This document shows, one piece after another, positions 34,426 to 48,053 of a DNA stretch of 64,000 nt. Position numbers and translations under genes: made by a program. Below the pieces are notes generated by a model. That model saw only the letters and a list, made by a program, of their open reading frames with translations, was not told where the DNA came from and did no database searches. The stretch is taken from assembly GCA_029204225.1 (NCBI GenBank), contig CM055100.1, positions 48,822,877 through 48,886,876 of the forward strand, read 5' to 3'. How positions within the stretch are numbered: position 1 is the stretch's first letter; each line of letters begins with the position of its first letter. The DNA is from Diphasiastrum complanatum (lineage: Eukaryota > Streptophyta > Lycopodiopsida > Lycopodiales > Lycopodiaceae).

Positions 34426-35250
34426 TTACCTTTTGCTTCCATAATTGTAGTCCACAACATGATTGTGCATTTTGTGTGAAGACATGCCTAAGATTACATC
34501 TACTCCTTGCAAAGGTCCTACTATGAATTCTATAGATTCATAGTAGTCGGAGATTTGGAGCTTAAGTTTACCAATTACATGGTAGATGTTTGCATCACCA
34601 TCAACAAAAGCACCTTTAGCCTTAAGCATAGATTCGGTAAAAGAACCAACTCCTATTTCTTGTGCAAACTTAAAAGAGATGACATTATGAGAGGAGCCTG
34701 CATCAAATAGAATTAGACAAAGTTTGTTATGGACTTGTCCCCATGATTTGAGAAGGTCATGGGTTTGGGTATCTTCAATGCTTTGTACAACCACCCGCTT
34801 TCCTTTGTCCGCACTTGAAGCTTTGGCATCTTTGAGAGGGCATTTGAAGAAAAGGTGTCCCCTTTTCCCACACTTGAAGCATCTTCCTTCCTTGCGATAT
34901 ACCTGCATTTGTTCCTTGGAAAGGCGTTGAATCTTTTCTTTTGGGTTTTGAGTTGTGGGAGGTTCCTTCCTTTTGTTCCCACCTTCATTTTGATGATTTT
35001 GCTGCAGCTCAATCCTGGTAGCACAGTATAGGACTTGTTCTAAAATATCAACTTCTACTAGATCTAAGCCATATTGTATATTTCTATGCAAACCCGAATA
35101 AAATTTCCTCTATTGTTCTTTTTTGGAAATGGAATGCAAGGTTTGAACTTTTAAAAATAACTCCCAAAATCTCCTAACATACTCAACTATTTTCTCATTC
35201 TGTTTTTTTCTAAAAATATCCCAAGAAGCTAGAGTATCTTTCTTGTATCC
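34426..35250 (-). pseudogene. Gypsy-2 gag C-terminus and protease
   Basis: The 35091-34426 frame contains a zinc knuckle (CFKCGKRGHLFFKC, CX2CX4HX4C), then the aspartic protease with FDAGSSHNVISFKFAQEI (active site DAGSS) and VDVILGMSSHKMHNHVV near its end. Gag sequence to about 35250 is broken. It joins directly to an RT remnant. Confidence 0.85.
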
Positions 35251-35853
35251 CTTTGGAAAAAAATGGCTTTAATTTGTTTTTTTAAAACTGTGCCAAGTAG
35301 ATTCTATTTTTCTCAAAGAAGGTATCAAGATTTCGAATCCAAGCAAACAAACTCTCCACATAACTAGCATCTCCATCGAACTTAAAAAACTTGAAAAGTT
35401 TGTTGTCAATCTTAGCAAACCTCCTTTTCCTAGATTTAGAAGAGGAATTGACTAGGAGGAAACATGAGGTGATGACGACAAGGATGGAGAGGAACTTGAG
35501 GAGCCTCGTGAGGAGCTATCCATCTTTATTGGAGTTTTGGAATTTACCTGAAAAACACAAACTCAAGGCCAAACACATAAATAGACTTGTGATTCCGAAA
35601 GATGCCAATCTCCAAAAAGAAAGATAGAAGCTTGAATTTATAGATTATTGTCTCTAAAATAAAAAGAAATTTGGAGATCTAATTCTCGAGGATCCCCCAA
35701 ATGGAGTCTATTAGCTCTTGTATTAAAGAGATCTTGCAAAAAGAAGGAGATTCGAGCGGAAGGAAAGTCAATTCGAAAATAAACATGCATGCATGAACAT
35801 ACAAGGCCTTCACAACAAGTTCACATAGAAATAAAAGAGAATAGTAATCCTTG
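35251..35853 (-). other. Gypsy-2 gag 5' part and leader, decayed
   Basis: On the minus strand this should hold gag and the untranslated leader. Only scattered gag-like sequence is seen; no frame above 80 codons is convincing. Confidence 0.45.
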
Positions 35854-35865
35854 GCTCTGATACCA
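35854..35865 (-). other. Primer-binding site of Gypsy-2
   Basis: GCTCTGATACCA on the plus strand, the reverse complement of the tRNA-Met site, five bases from the LTR edge at 35871. Confidence 0.88.
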
Positions 35866-36623
35866 AACTATGAACTAGAAGGGAAGGTCTCCTAAAATTC
35901 TAAAGTTCCAATTAAGAATTAGTCTTTAAAAACAAGTCAAGAAAATATTTATAAACATATCAAAAGGAAATACAAAGCTTATCAAAGAAGTAACTTCATT
36001 CAACCATAAAGCATTCAATCGTAAGACATGATGAGGGGTCAAGATGGGACAAACCCCCCCCCCCCCCAAAGAAATCTCTTCATATTATGCAAAACCAATT
36101 GGTCCTCGACCAATTACATATACAAAGGATAGAATGGTTTAATAGTTTCTTGAAGTCTTTACATCATTTTGATTGCGAAAAGTTTAGATTCTAAAGAATC
36201 TCATAATCTTAAAAAGGGATTACATTTTGGCAAAAATCATCAAGCATGGGAATTGGACTTGTTTTCATATGCATGCAAAAGTATGGACATCAAAATAGGA
36301 ACATGCATGGTCATTGGACATTAGACATGCAATTGTTTAACATCAATAAAAGAGCATGCATACACATTTGACATAGATTTCCATGACATGCAAATGGTTA
36401 AGCATCAATGGAAGATCATGCATAGACTTTAGACATAGATTTTCATGACATGCAAATGGTACTAGACAACCATTCATACACATGCATATCAAATGCATAA
36501 GCATACCATAGATTAGATGTCATTCCATACTCATGCATAAGCTTAGAACACCCAAATTACAAGCATGCATAAATACAAAATGAACATGCAAATGTTTTGG
36601 TCATGGTTTTAGAAGTGGATAAA

Positions 36624-36735
<112 letters not shown>

Positions 36736-36931
36736 GAGTGAGAGTGAGAGTAAGTGAGTGTGTGTGTGTGTTGATGATTCCAAAAGCTTTTCAATCCAAG
36801 TTGGGCATAACCTCCTTATGCCATAGCTCCAAGCTTCCTTCTCCAAGCACCTACACACAAAGAAACAAAAGCAAAAGGAAAGCTAGAATGAAAAGGGAAT
36901 GCATGGGCAAGGAGGGGGGCGAGTTCCTCTT

Positions 36932-36938
36932 CTTATAG
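36932..36938 (-). promoter_or_regulatory. TATA box of Gypsy-2 LTR
   Basis: CTATAAGA on the minus strand, about 180 bases inside the LTR start, a normal U3 position. Confidence 0.55.
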
Positions 36939-37139
36939 GGACTGGGGAGGCTTGGGGAAGTGGATGAGGTGCCATAAACAAGTGTGAGAGGTGTAAGGGG
37001 GAATCTTGGTGAAGTAAGGGTGGTGAGGTGTATAGTGTTAGATTTCTTATGCTCAACCTTGAAAATCGTTAAGTAATGAGCATCTTGAAAACAGAAGGCC
37101 AACAACGACCTTCACATTTTTTTCGCTTTAAAGTTTTTT

Positions 37140-37440
37140 TTCGCATTTATGCCTTAAAACGATTTAAGGCACTTTGCTTTTTACATTCCTTGCCCTTTTT
37201 TTGTGCCTTCACGAAAAAAGCAACCCACTAGCCAGAATGACTTGAAAACCATTTCTGGACCACCTTCGTCTTTTTCGCCTCTTTGCGAAAAATGAGGCAC
37301 TAAACCCAGAATGCCTTAAAACCATTTTTTGGGCACCTTCGCCTTTTTTGCCTCTTTGCAAAAAATGCGACACTAAACCCAAAATGCCTTAAAACCATTT
37401 TTTAGGCACCTTCGTCTTTTTTCACTACCTTAAATTAAGG
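37140..37440. repeat. Tandem repeat of about 73 bp
   Basis: Units near 37238, 37312 and 37385 share AAAACCATTTTTTGGGCACC, CCTCTTTGC and CACTAAACCC. A more diverged unit precedes them near 37155. The run lies between the Gypsy-2 LTR and the Copia-3 leader. Confidence 0.7.
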
Positions 37441-37938
37441 CACCTTCGGCTTTTTCGCATTTTTCTGCATTGGCAAACCGACGTCGCCAAACGTATCAGC
37501 AACCCTAAAAACAGCTGGACAATCAAATATCCAAAAGGCGGTGAAGAGGTTACCAACTTTTGTACATATGCAAAGACTTGCGTAAATAGCCTTAAAGGCT
37601 TGTAAGATATTTTCTCTCTTGTAAATCTCTATATTAGCTGAATCAAGCTATGTAAGCATTAAGAAGAAGAACAATTGAATTTTCTCTTTCAATCAGAATT
37701 ATTTGTAGCCAGCGTTATCACGCTCAGCAAGCTAAAGTTATTACTTCAAGCCATTGTACTCACTGTTGATATTTATCAGAGTGCAATTTTGTCTCACTAC
37801 TGCGTCCTTCACTTGCACAAACTGTATGAATTCTTCTAGTTGAATATTTCTGTTGCTAACTGTTGCGTTTTCGTTCCTACACACCTACACTTCGAGCAAC
37901 CGAGCTTCTGCTGTGCTCATGACCACCGTTTTATGACA

Positions 37939-37950
37939 TGGTATCAGAGT
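37939..37950 (+). other. Primer-binding site of Copia-3
   Basis: TGGTATCAGAGT, one mismatch from the standard tRNA-Met site, directly after the LTR end. Confidence 0.82.
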
Positions 37951-38081
37951 AGGCATTTCAGTAATCTGCATTTTTACTGCGGATTATCAGTCTTGTTTCT
38001 ATCAAGACATCTTTCTAGCAAATGCACAGCCAACAGTATTCAGACAATCGTTGTTTCTACCAACGATCTAGTCCAACCAGA

Positions 38082-39043
38082 ATGGATCCATCATCTAGTT
38101 CATTTCTCATTGACAAACTCGATGGAGATAACTACCATCTCTAGAAATTCAAGATGAAGGTTATACTTCTAGCCAAAGAACTGTGGGAAATCACTCATGA
38201 CTCTATTATCGAGTCTATTTGAAGCGTACGAAAATTGGATAATGGCAATTTCTACCCAGGAGCACCTCACTTTATCAAGAGTAATTTCGCTGCTTCTACA
38301 AGAGGAGATCAGAAGATCGGCATCCTCCTCAGGCTCAGGATCAAATCCTCAAGCTCTGTATTCAAAAAATCAGAAGTTTAGATCCAAGAGATCTACAAAG
38401 TCAGGCTATGCTGACAAGAAGAGCAACATGCAGTCTGGACCAAATTCCGGTCCAGGATCGAATTCAAGCTCTTTATCATTCCAACATGTGCAGAAACTAT
38501 TCTGCTGATACTGTAAGAGGTCCGGCCACGAAATCAAGGACTGCCGAACTTTGAAGTACAACAACGAAAAGAAGAAGCAGTTCCAACAACAAGCACATAG
38601 TGCTACAACCAGTCACTCAAATCAGCAACAAGAAGAGGAAGATGAAGCAGCTTTCATGACCAAAGTCGAAGAACAACAGGATATCGATTCTTGGTATCTA
38701 GACTCTGGAGCAACTCAACACATGACTCACCATCATGACTGGTTCAAAGACTGCAAGTCATTCACCCACTCTCGAGTTGTGCAACTTGGAGACAATTCAT
38801 CACATTCAATCAAAGGTGAAGGAATAGGCAGAGTTGAATTCAAGAGAGGTGAGGTCAAGTCGTTGTCCAACGTTCTCCACGTTTCAAATCTGACCAAGAA
38901 TCTGCTCTCAGTTAGCAGAATCACCGATTCAGGTCAGAGGGTCAAATTCGATATGGATGGCTGCACAATTCTTGACAAATCACGAAAGGTTCTAGCCTAC
39001 GGAACAAGAAGCGGCTACCTTTACAAACTCAGCCACTACTACT
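38082..39043 (+). pseudogene. Copia-3 gag-protease (broken)
   Basis: Gag starts MDPSSSSFLIDKLDGDNYHL, followed by a stop where tryptophan is usual. A large part of gag is missing, because a frame from 38197 (RVISLLLQEEIRR) is joined to the N-terminus. The zinc knuckle CKRSGHEIKDC near 38510 has a stop codon between its first two cysteines. The protease has SWYLDSGATQHMTHHHDWF near 38690 and VLHVSNLTKNLLSVSRI. The frame ends after LYKLSHYYLL where Copia-4 begins. Confidence 0.85.
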
Positions 39044-39780
39044 TGTTGATTTTCACACGTGTGGACTGTCCATTACATGTACTTGTGATCTCCTAAGGTG
39101 TGTAGATGCACCAAGATCAAGACTAGATTGAGATTCAAGATCAATCTTGAATCCTATGGCAAAAACACACTACTACATGCATTCAATCACTTCCAACTCT
39201 CACTCACACGTGTGGGAAATATTCAAAAAATAATCTAAGTAAAAACAAGCTGCTCTCCTCGGGTAGAGAGAGAAAATGCATCAAGAGCTCTCAGGTAGAG
39301 AGAGAAAGCTAGAAATCCAAAAACTCACAAAATCCATGAAATCACCAAATCAATTGATTTCAAAATGAGGAGTACAATGATACTAGTAGGTCCACGAGCT
39401 ACCACTATGCTTAACTATGATTGGACCACATTTTGTCACCTCTTGATCCTATTGGATCATTGATCTATGCACCTCTTAATTCTATTGGACTATATTCAAG
39501 CACACCTCAATTTCCTATTGGACCTCACAAGGTTCCACCTCTATATCCTATTGGACCTCTTGGAATTCATCAAACAAAAACTTTACACTTGTCTACACTC
39601 TAATTAGCAAGTGTTTAGCCTCTTACTCTATTTTGGCTCAATAGTGGCATTAGAAGTGGAAATGCATAATTTGCCATCTATGCCAAATTTATTCCTATCA
39701 ACATCCTACACCTAGATGCTTGATGTAAAAAACATAAGACCCCTATATCTAACATAGATAATCTTTTTCAATTCTTCACA
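39044..39780 (-). repeat. 3' LTR of Copia-4
   Basis: It starts TGTTGATTTTCACACG on the plus strand and ends ATTCTTCACA, like the Copia-2 LTR. It contains the family string CTCGGGTAGAGAGAGAAAAT and five ATTGG motifs between 39420 and 39565. Confidence 0.75.
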
Positions 39781-39798
39781 CTCCTCCTAAAAAATTAT

Positions 39799-41250
39799 CT
39801 ATGAAGATTTGAGCATTGATCTTGATATAACTCCAAGATTAGATCTATGCTTGATGAAAGCACTTTTGCTCAAAGGCTTGGTGAGTAGATCGGTAATACA
39901 AGAGGACGAGTTGACATGCTCCAAATAGATTTCTCCTCCAATAAGCTTTTCTCTCACAAAATGGTGTGCCACTTCTATGTGCTTGCTTCTTGCATGAAAT
40001 ATGGGATTATTGGCAAGAGCTTGGGCCGAGATGTTATCACACTTGATCATTGGTAGATCATCCTCCTTGATGCACTTTAGTTCCATTAATAACCTCTTGA
40101 TCCAAAGCACTTCTTTGGTAGTTGTAGTGAGTGCTTTGTACTCGGCCTCACATGAAGAGAGAGATATAGTATCTTGCTTTTTGGAAAGCCAAGATATTAG
40201 ATTGCCTCCAAGAAAGATAGTGTATGCACTAATAGACTTTTGATCCATTTTGTCACTTGAAAAGTCCAAATCCGAGTAGCCAATAATGGATAGATCTTCA
40301 CTTTTATAGAGTAGACCATAATCACAAGATGAAGATACATATCTTAAAATCCTCTTGGCCATCTTCCAATGATGGATCTTAGGTTCTTGCATAAATTGAC
40401 TCAATTTGTGCACACAAAAACTAAGATCGGGCCTAGTAATGGTAAGCCAAATCAAGGAGCCTACAAGACTCCTAAAAAGTGTGATGTCCTCAAAGGATCT
40501 TTCATCACCTTTATTAGGATCTTTTACAATTTGCTCCATTGGAGTATCTATGCTCTTAGAATTTTCCATATGGAATTTTTTCAGCATAGAGTGAGCATAT
40601 CTAGATTGGCATATAAAGACATGATTTTCATAAAAATCAATTTCTAGGCCTAGGATGTAATGTATCTCTCCTAGATCTTGCATTTTAAGCTCACATCCAA
40701 GTGCTAGCTTGGTTTCATCAGCTAGCTTGATACAACTTCCACAAAGAATAATGTCATCAACATAAATTAGAAGAATGACAATATTGCTATCAACAAACTT
40801 TAGATACATGGAAGGATCATAGTCACTAAGAGTAAATCCTAGTGAGATAAGGAAAGAGTTAAGTCTTGAATACCATGATCTTGGTGCTTGCTTGAGTCCA
40901 TAAAGACTTTTGAAGAGCAAGCACACTTTGAACTCATCCTTGATGAATCCTTGAGGTTGTTCCATATAGATCTCCTCCTCAAGATAACCATTTAGAAAAG
41001 CATTGGATACATCTAATTGGAACACCTTCCACTTGAAAAAAAAAGCAAGAGAAATAAGAATTCTTATTGTCACCATCTTTGCAACGGGTGCAAAGGTCTC
41101 CTCATAATCAAGACCATGGATTTGAGCAAATCCTTTGGCACATAATCTTGCTTTATGTTTGTTGATGGTGCCATCATGATTGAACTTGATCCGAAATACC
41201 CACTTGCAACCAATCACATGCTTGTTGGAAGGAGGATTCATCAACAAAAA
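39799..41250 (-). CDS. Copia-4 reverse transcriptase/RNase H, partial but open
   Basis: One uninterrupted minus-strand frame encodes about 480 residues of the Copia RT and RNase H. It opens in the RT N-terminal block (NKHVIGCKWVFRIKFNHDG) and includes QLDVSNAFLNGYLEEEIYM with the first catalytic Asp, and LYGLKQAPRSWYSRLNSFL. The catalytic YVDDIILCGSC is at about residues 173-183, and the RNase H has SWLSKKQDTISLSSCEAEYK. It ends normally at 39799. The first residues (MHVTQSSAF) come from the joined LARD DNA. The absence of stops makes it the best preserved polymerase in the window, but it lacks gag, protease and integrase. Confidence 0.88.
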   Translation of the reverse strand, partial: FLLMNPPSNKHVIGCKWVFRIKFNHDGTINKHKARLCAKGFAQIHGLDYEETFAPVAKMVTIRILISLAFFFKWKVFQLDVSNAFLNGYLEEEIYMEQPQGFIKDEFKVCLLFKSLYGLKQAPRSWYSRLNSFLISLGFTLSDYDPSMYLKFVDSNIVILLIYVDDIILCGSCIKLADETKLALGCELKMQDLGEIHYILGLEIDFYENHVFICQSRYAHSMLKKFHMENSKSIDTPMEQIVKDPNKGDERSFEDITLFRSLVGSLIWLTITRPDLSFCVHKLSQFMQEPKIHHWKMAKRILRYVSSSCDYGLLYKSEDLSIIGYSDLDFSSDKMDQKSISAYTIFLGGNLISWLSKKQDTISLSSCEAEYKALTTTTKEVLWIKRLLMELKCIKEDDLPMIKCDNISAQALANNPIFHARSKHIEVAHHFVREKLIGGEIYLEHVNSSSCITDLLTKPLSKSAFIKHRSNLGVISRSMLKSS

Positions 41251-42481
41251 AGCACTAGACTGAGTTACATGCATGCATGCATCAGAATATTACAAAAAAT
41301 TTGTAAATTTTATTCAAAAATTGCCAAACTTCCGGTAGCCATAACTTTCTCTACATGACACCAAATTGGTCGCTGTAAAGCACATTATGGAGGGAGAGTA
41401 GGTCTGCAAGACACTTTCTACATCACCCTACCACGTAGGCTTCACACGTGCGAGCTGTAACTGACCAAAAAATAGGTAGGACGACACACTTTCTCAAGGT
41501 TGATTCATCAAAATCCATCTACAGCCCAATAAGCATCCAATCAGAGGTTACAAGCACTTTTCTAAGGTTCATTAGAGAGGCATAGAGTCTTCCAACAGGT
41601 CCAACAAGCAATCATAGGATCAGATCATGCAAAAAATGCATTTTTGGACTTCTTCAACAAGCAAAACTTCAACATAATGGTGCCTAAGCCTCACACAACC
41701 AAATTGGATGCATGATGGCTCAAAACAGAGGCAAATCATCATATCTTTATGTTTATAACAAGATCCAATAGGTTTAGACCATCATTTGATAGGCATTCAT
41801 GATCAAAAGTCCCCAAGAGTACACTATTTTTTGACTTTTTGAGACCCTTAATGGTGTCCAATCCTAACCGAACATCATGAAAGCCTTAGGACAACTTCAT
41901 TACACCTCTGAAAATGTGCATGTAGAATATTGGCAATGAATTTTATGAACAACCCCAAAATTAGTCCAAAAACCTTAAAAAAAAATCATGTTTTGACTAA
42001 AATTTGTGGATCAAATCCACAATTAACTGCAATCAGACCCAAATCCTTGTAAATCCATTACATGCAACTACATGTTCCGAATTTAGTCAATTATGGTGCT
42101 TATAGCCCATTTCTACTCCAAAAACTCCATTTTTTGGCTAAAAATCACTATCTAAGCACCCTTTTGACTTTCAACTGACATGCATCACCCAACCAACAGG
42201 AAATGGCTAGTCAATACCCTAACCACGTCACTCCCATGCCATGGTGACCGAATGCAAGAGAGGAGGGGCTCATGGCTACAAGGATCAGAAAATCCAATAG
42301 GTAGATGGGCGAGTTTCCACTATATATTCTCTCCCAAGAGGAGAGAATATGCCTCTTAGGATCCCAATGCAACCTGGAATAGCAATTGACGTGCTATTCT
42401 TGCATTATAGAAGTCAAACACCATGCAACTGCTCCTATGTCCAATTATAGGTCTGGGCACATACTGGACATGGACGTAACA
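41250..42481 (-). mobile_element. LARD family, second copy (inverted, truncated)
   Basis: It reads as the reverse complement of the element at 56-4817. The start TGTTACGTCCATGTCC lies at 42481 on the minus strand, and the LTR block GTGGTTAGGGTATTGACTAG at about 42208-42227. Interior blocks match 880-1740 (for example AACCTCTGATTGGAT on the minus strand near 41550). LTR bases 72-170 and the region around the primer site (about 440-880) are deleted. The left end joins Copia-4 and the right end joins a CA/TA-rich repeat. Confidence 0.8.
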
Positions 42482-42795
42482 CATACAGTCATACACATAC
42501 ACATGCACACACATACATTACACATACACACATATACACACATACACATACACATACACATATACATATACATATAGATATACCGACACATACATATACA
42601 TACACATATATATTTACATACACAAATATATATTTACACATACGCACATACACACTCAGATACATACATATACACATACACATATACATATACATATACA
42701 CACACATAGATATATACATATACATATACATACACATACACATATATACACATACACATACACATACACATAAACATACACTCATACACACACAG
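42482..42795. repeat. CA/TA-rich compound microsatellite
   Basis: About 310 bases of ACACATACAC and TATACATA variants begin at the very end of the LARD LTR. Confidence 0.9.
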
Positions 42796-42833
42796 ACCAT
42801 CAACTGACTGCCATCGGCGGGCACACTATGCTA

Positions 42834-45079
<2,246 letters not shown>

Positions 45080-45180
45080 CAATTTCTAACCCCTGTGGTT
45101 AAAAACTGAGCTTGAGCATGCATATGCTTTCCAACACCGAGATCTGAATTTAAATCTCTGGACACCATTTCGTGGCACAG
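45080..45180 (+). mobile_element. Possible tRNA-like SINE body
   Basis: TGTGGTTAAAAACTGAGCTTG is followed about 45 bases later by TGAATTTAAATCTC, which recalls the A and B boxes of tRNA-derived plant SINEs. Ends and tail were not found. Confidence 0.3.
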
Positions 45181-45559
45181 AAATGTGCAAGTACTCAATT
45201 CAAACTAAAGCTGCACATGCTAAACTTTTTTTCATGTAACATCTCGGACAATCCCAAGCATGAAAAAACAATCAAGAGCCACTTGCAAATGATTGAAAAT
45301 AAACTCCAAAGAATGGCAGTACATACATGTTGAACTTGATCCTCAGAATATCTGAAGCAAGGATGTAACTAAACCTTTAGATATTGCATGAGCTATAGAT
45401 GCCAACGAAGCTCTCAAGACTTCTTTAACTGCTGCTAGCAGTAGAAGAATGTCCACAAAAAATCTATGCAAACATGCTAACTTCTACATATAATACTCTT
45501 AGCAAACTTTTAAGATGAAGCTCTCAAGACAAAACTTCAACAACAGGCAGAAATACATC

Positions 45560-45640
45560 TTGGTTTCCAAGGGGGTTTTGAACCTAGGACCACAGAAACT
45601 TTGGATGCCAAGCTAACCAAGTGAGCCAACCCTTGGATCA
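45560..45640 (-). mobile_element. tRNA-derived SINE body
   Basis: On the minus strand an A-box-like TGGCTCACTTGG (45628-45617) and a B-box-like GGTTCAAAACC (45584-45574) are about 33 bases apart, the spacing of an RNA polymerase III promoter in tRNAs. No cloverleaf with a plausible acceptor stem was seen, so a SINE is more likely than a tRNA gene. Confidence 0.5.
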
Positions 45641-46422
45641 TTCAACTGGCAAAAATAGAAGAATAACCACTAGAACTCTTTGTAAACATGCTAACTACTA
45701 CATATAATCTTAGCAAATTTTTCACAGAAAAGATATCAGGACTGCTTCTGGAAAGATATACTAAAGTTAGAAATCTATGTAGACCAAGCAACTTTAAAAG
45801 GAAATACTAATTGACAGAGTGGAACATAATACAAGAATCTGAATGAGTGCCTTCATCAAACCAAGATGAAATTGTGATGGATTGATAATACCTCCAGCAA
45901 TGTGCAGTGGCCTGATCATGATTGCTTATGATCCATGGACCAGTTTCAAAATGAAAAAGAGGATGAAAGAATGGATAAAAGAATTTTAGTTCAAGTACAA
46001 CCTTCTAAGGACTTCTTCACTTACAAATGCTAAATAGCCAAAATACTTCAAGAACTGCAGTCTAACACAAGTATTGGCAGCATATCAGCTATTTTCCCAG
46101 GGATAACAAGCTACAACACAATCTGAGACTGGTCGTAAGAAGTAACCATAGTCCTGCAGATCACAGACAAATGAATAAAAAATCTTCGCTTCTAGTACCT
46201 ACTACTTGATCGGCCGGCGAGTGCATTGCAATCTTCATTTACAACTCAACAATGCAACAACATGAAAAGTCTGTTCTATCCTGGTAAAACGGAAGCTGTG
46301 ATTTTCAAAATTGTCTTCGCACAATTGTAAAACTTCTCCCCACTGATTTGGACTGCAAAGGATTCTCCTTTTCTTCCAAGGCAGCTTTCTATATCTATGT
46401 TGGTAAGATCACCATTTCAATG
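45641..46422. other. 3' flank and probable 3' UTR of the GATA gene
   Basis: The part nearest 46422 should be the 3' untranslated region on the minus strand. No canonical minus-strand AATAAA was seen, so the end is not placed. No other gene. Confidence 0.4.
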
Positions 46423-48001
46423 TCAAGTCTGAAAGAGGTCATCAGTCCTTGAATCGAATTCGAATTCGTCTTGATGCGGCAACTTGATCTCCTTCTGTTC
46501 CTTCTGTCGCCTCATTTCAACCACTTTTCTATGAGAATTAGAATGGATGTGAGCCATGAAAGTAGGGCTGCCAGCAGGTCGATATTCAGGGAGAAGCCTT
46601 CCGGATTTGTATCTCACACCGCACGCATTGCAAAGGGTCTTGGGACCTGCGGGACCTGCTCTCCATTGAGGAGTGTGCTGCGATAAACAGTGGGTGCACC
46701 TCCGTGGCGCTGCACCGTTCTGCCCCAGTTTTCTACCTTTGCAAGGTTTTAAGTACTTGTTTGCAGGAGGAATTTCAGCAGAATCTTCTTCTGTTAATAT
46801 GAACTCACTATCTGCAGAAAGAGCTGAATAATCAAAAGATAGGAAAGACTCTGCAAAGAGGGGCATGTCATGCACAGAAGAATGTGCTTCCATATTGCCT
46901 TGCGAGTCTGAAGTGAGAATGCTTGAAGACCACACCCTGCTTCCCGATCTACACCGCTTACTCCGTGCACGGCCTGGCACAGACATTTCCCAACTTAAAG
47001 GCGTACTCCTTGCCGAAGTTGCGCTGCTCTCAGATATGGCCAGAGGGCTTGTCCTCGCAAATGGGTCTTGAGTGGTGCTCATTTCGGGGCGCTTGTCAGA
47101 AGCTGCAACACTTAGCAGCTCTTTGCTGACATAGTCCTTCATATGTTCCCCAGTGGAGTAGGATTCCTCCACAAATTTGGAGAGCCAGTCCAGCTCTGCT
47201 ATCTCGTTATACTGGAAAATCGCAACGAGTCACAGCCAAAAACTGCTGAGTGGTAGGTAAGAGTTTGAAGAAGTCATTCAAATAACACAAATGCTCAAAA
47301 ATGTATTCTTATGTTGGTACCCAATATCACGACGGAAGTTTGAAGGAGCCATTCAAATAGCGCATATACTCAAAATGTATCATTGCTATCTCTAGAGATG
47401 TGGAACATTCAACCCTATGGAGTACACCCACAAACTCTTAGACCATCAACTTCAATATGCATAGCATGGACTAAATGCTACGACAAAAAAGAGTAGGCGC
47501 AGGTAACATGTCCACTTATGCTTTCGTACATTTGTACAGACACCATTGGTTTGCAAATACTAACACAAATTATCAAAAGTTTCGCAAATAGTTAGAGAAA
47601 TTGATGTCCATGTTTATAGGAAAAATAAGTAAGCTTCTACCATATAGCATCATTTCTTTATTTCTATAAAGAAAAGATAAACTTACATCCAGACCGAGAT
47701 CCTTGGCATGCTGCTCTTCGTCGTTGAGTCTAGAAGGCTGCTGTTTTCCCTTGGTTGCTGACTGATGGCTCATTGCGTCTGCGAATGTCACTGATGATTC
47801 AATGGAATGGCCAGAAACTTGCAGGCCACCAATAGGCCCACCTATCACTTCATTGGAAAATTCTAGCAAGTCGTCTACATGGAATGCATCAGGCCCAAAG
47901 CCCACAGCGCTTTCTAATTCCTCAGGTTTCCACCATCTAGACTTGGTATCGTGGTATGGAGTGCCATAACCTGTGCTTATGAATGCAAGCGGATCCTCCA
48001 T
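46423..48001 (-). CDS. GATA-type zinc-finger transcription factor (subfamily I-like)
   Basis: A nuclear DNA-binding regulator predicted to bind WGATAR sites. Two coding exons are joined: 48001-47687 (105 codons, start [16 protein letters not shown]) and 47211-46423 (262 codons plus stop), giving about 367 residues. The intron (47686-47212) has donor GTAAGT and acceptor TTTTCCAG in phase 0. The second exon opens with [17 protein letters not shown], a hallmark of plant GATA factors. A basic stretch [13 protein letters not shown] lies at about residues 185-197. The single zinc finger is at about 277-302 in the plant form CX2CX18CX2C (CTHC, then CNAC), followed by [15 protein letters not shown] and [14 protein letters not shown]. 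Length, exon layout and motifs fit subfamily I. No stops or frame breaks are present, so it is probably functional. An upstream non-coding exon, TATA box and G-box cluster belong to it. Confidence 0.93.
47212..47686 (-). other. Coding intron of the GATA gene
   Basis: 475 bases between donor GTAAGT (47686-47681) and an acceptor ending CAG at 47212; AT-rich, phase 0. Confidence 0.85.
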
Positions 48002-48053
48002 GCCTCAACAAGAGAAAAATCTTCCCAACTTCTTAATGACTTGATTGACAAAC
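48002..48053 (-). other. GATA 5' UTR, part in the first coding exon
   Basis: Bases between a strong acceptor (TTCTTTTTCTTTTTCTTCAG, ending at 48054) and the ATG at 48001. Confidence 0.7.

Larger units (their letters stand above)
37441..39043 (+). mobile_element. Copia-3 retrotransposon, 5' part
   Basis: A plus-strand Copia element with part or all of a 5' LTR (ending ATGACA at 37938), a primer site, gag and protease. It is cut at 39043 by the LTR of Copia-4. The left limit of the LTR is unknown; the tandem repeat to its left may belong to it. Confidence 0.7.
39044..41250 (-). mobile_element. Copia-4 retrotransposon, 3' part
   Basis: A minus-strand sibling of Copia-2 inserted in Copia-3. Present are the 3' LTR (39044-39780), the polypurine tract (AGGAGGAG on the minus strand) and an open RT-RNase H frame. 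The 5' half is lost, where the sequence joins an inverted LARD copy at about 41250. Confidence 0.8.

Noticed and set aside
45574-45628. A tRNA gene on the minus strand
   Set aside because: A and B boxes are present, but I could not fold a plausible acceptor stem and anticodon arm, so a SINE body is the better reading.
47073-47129. Plus-strand frames across the GATA gene (46471-46686, 46865-47071, 46923-47129)
   Set aside because: They are antisense shadows of the GATA coding exon.
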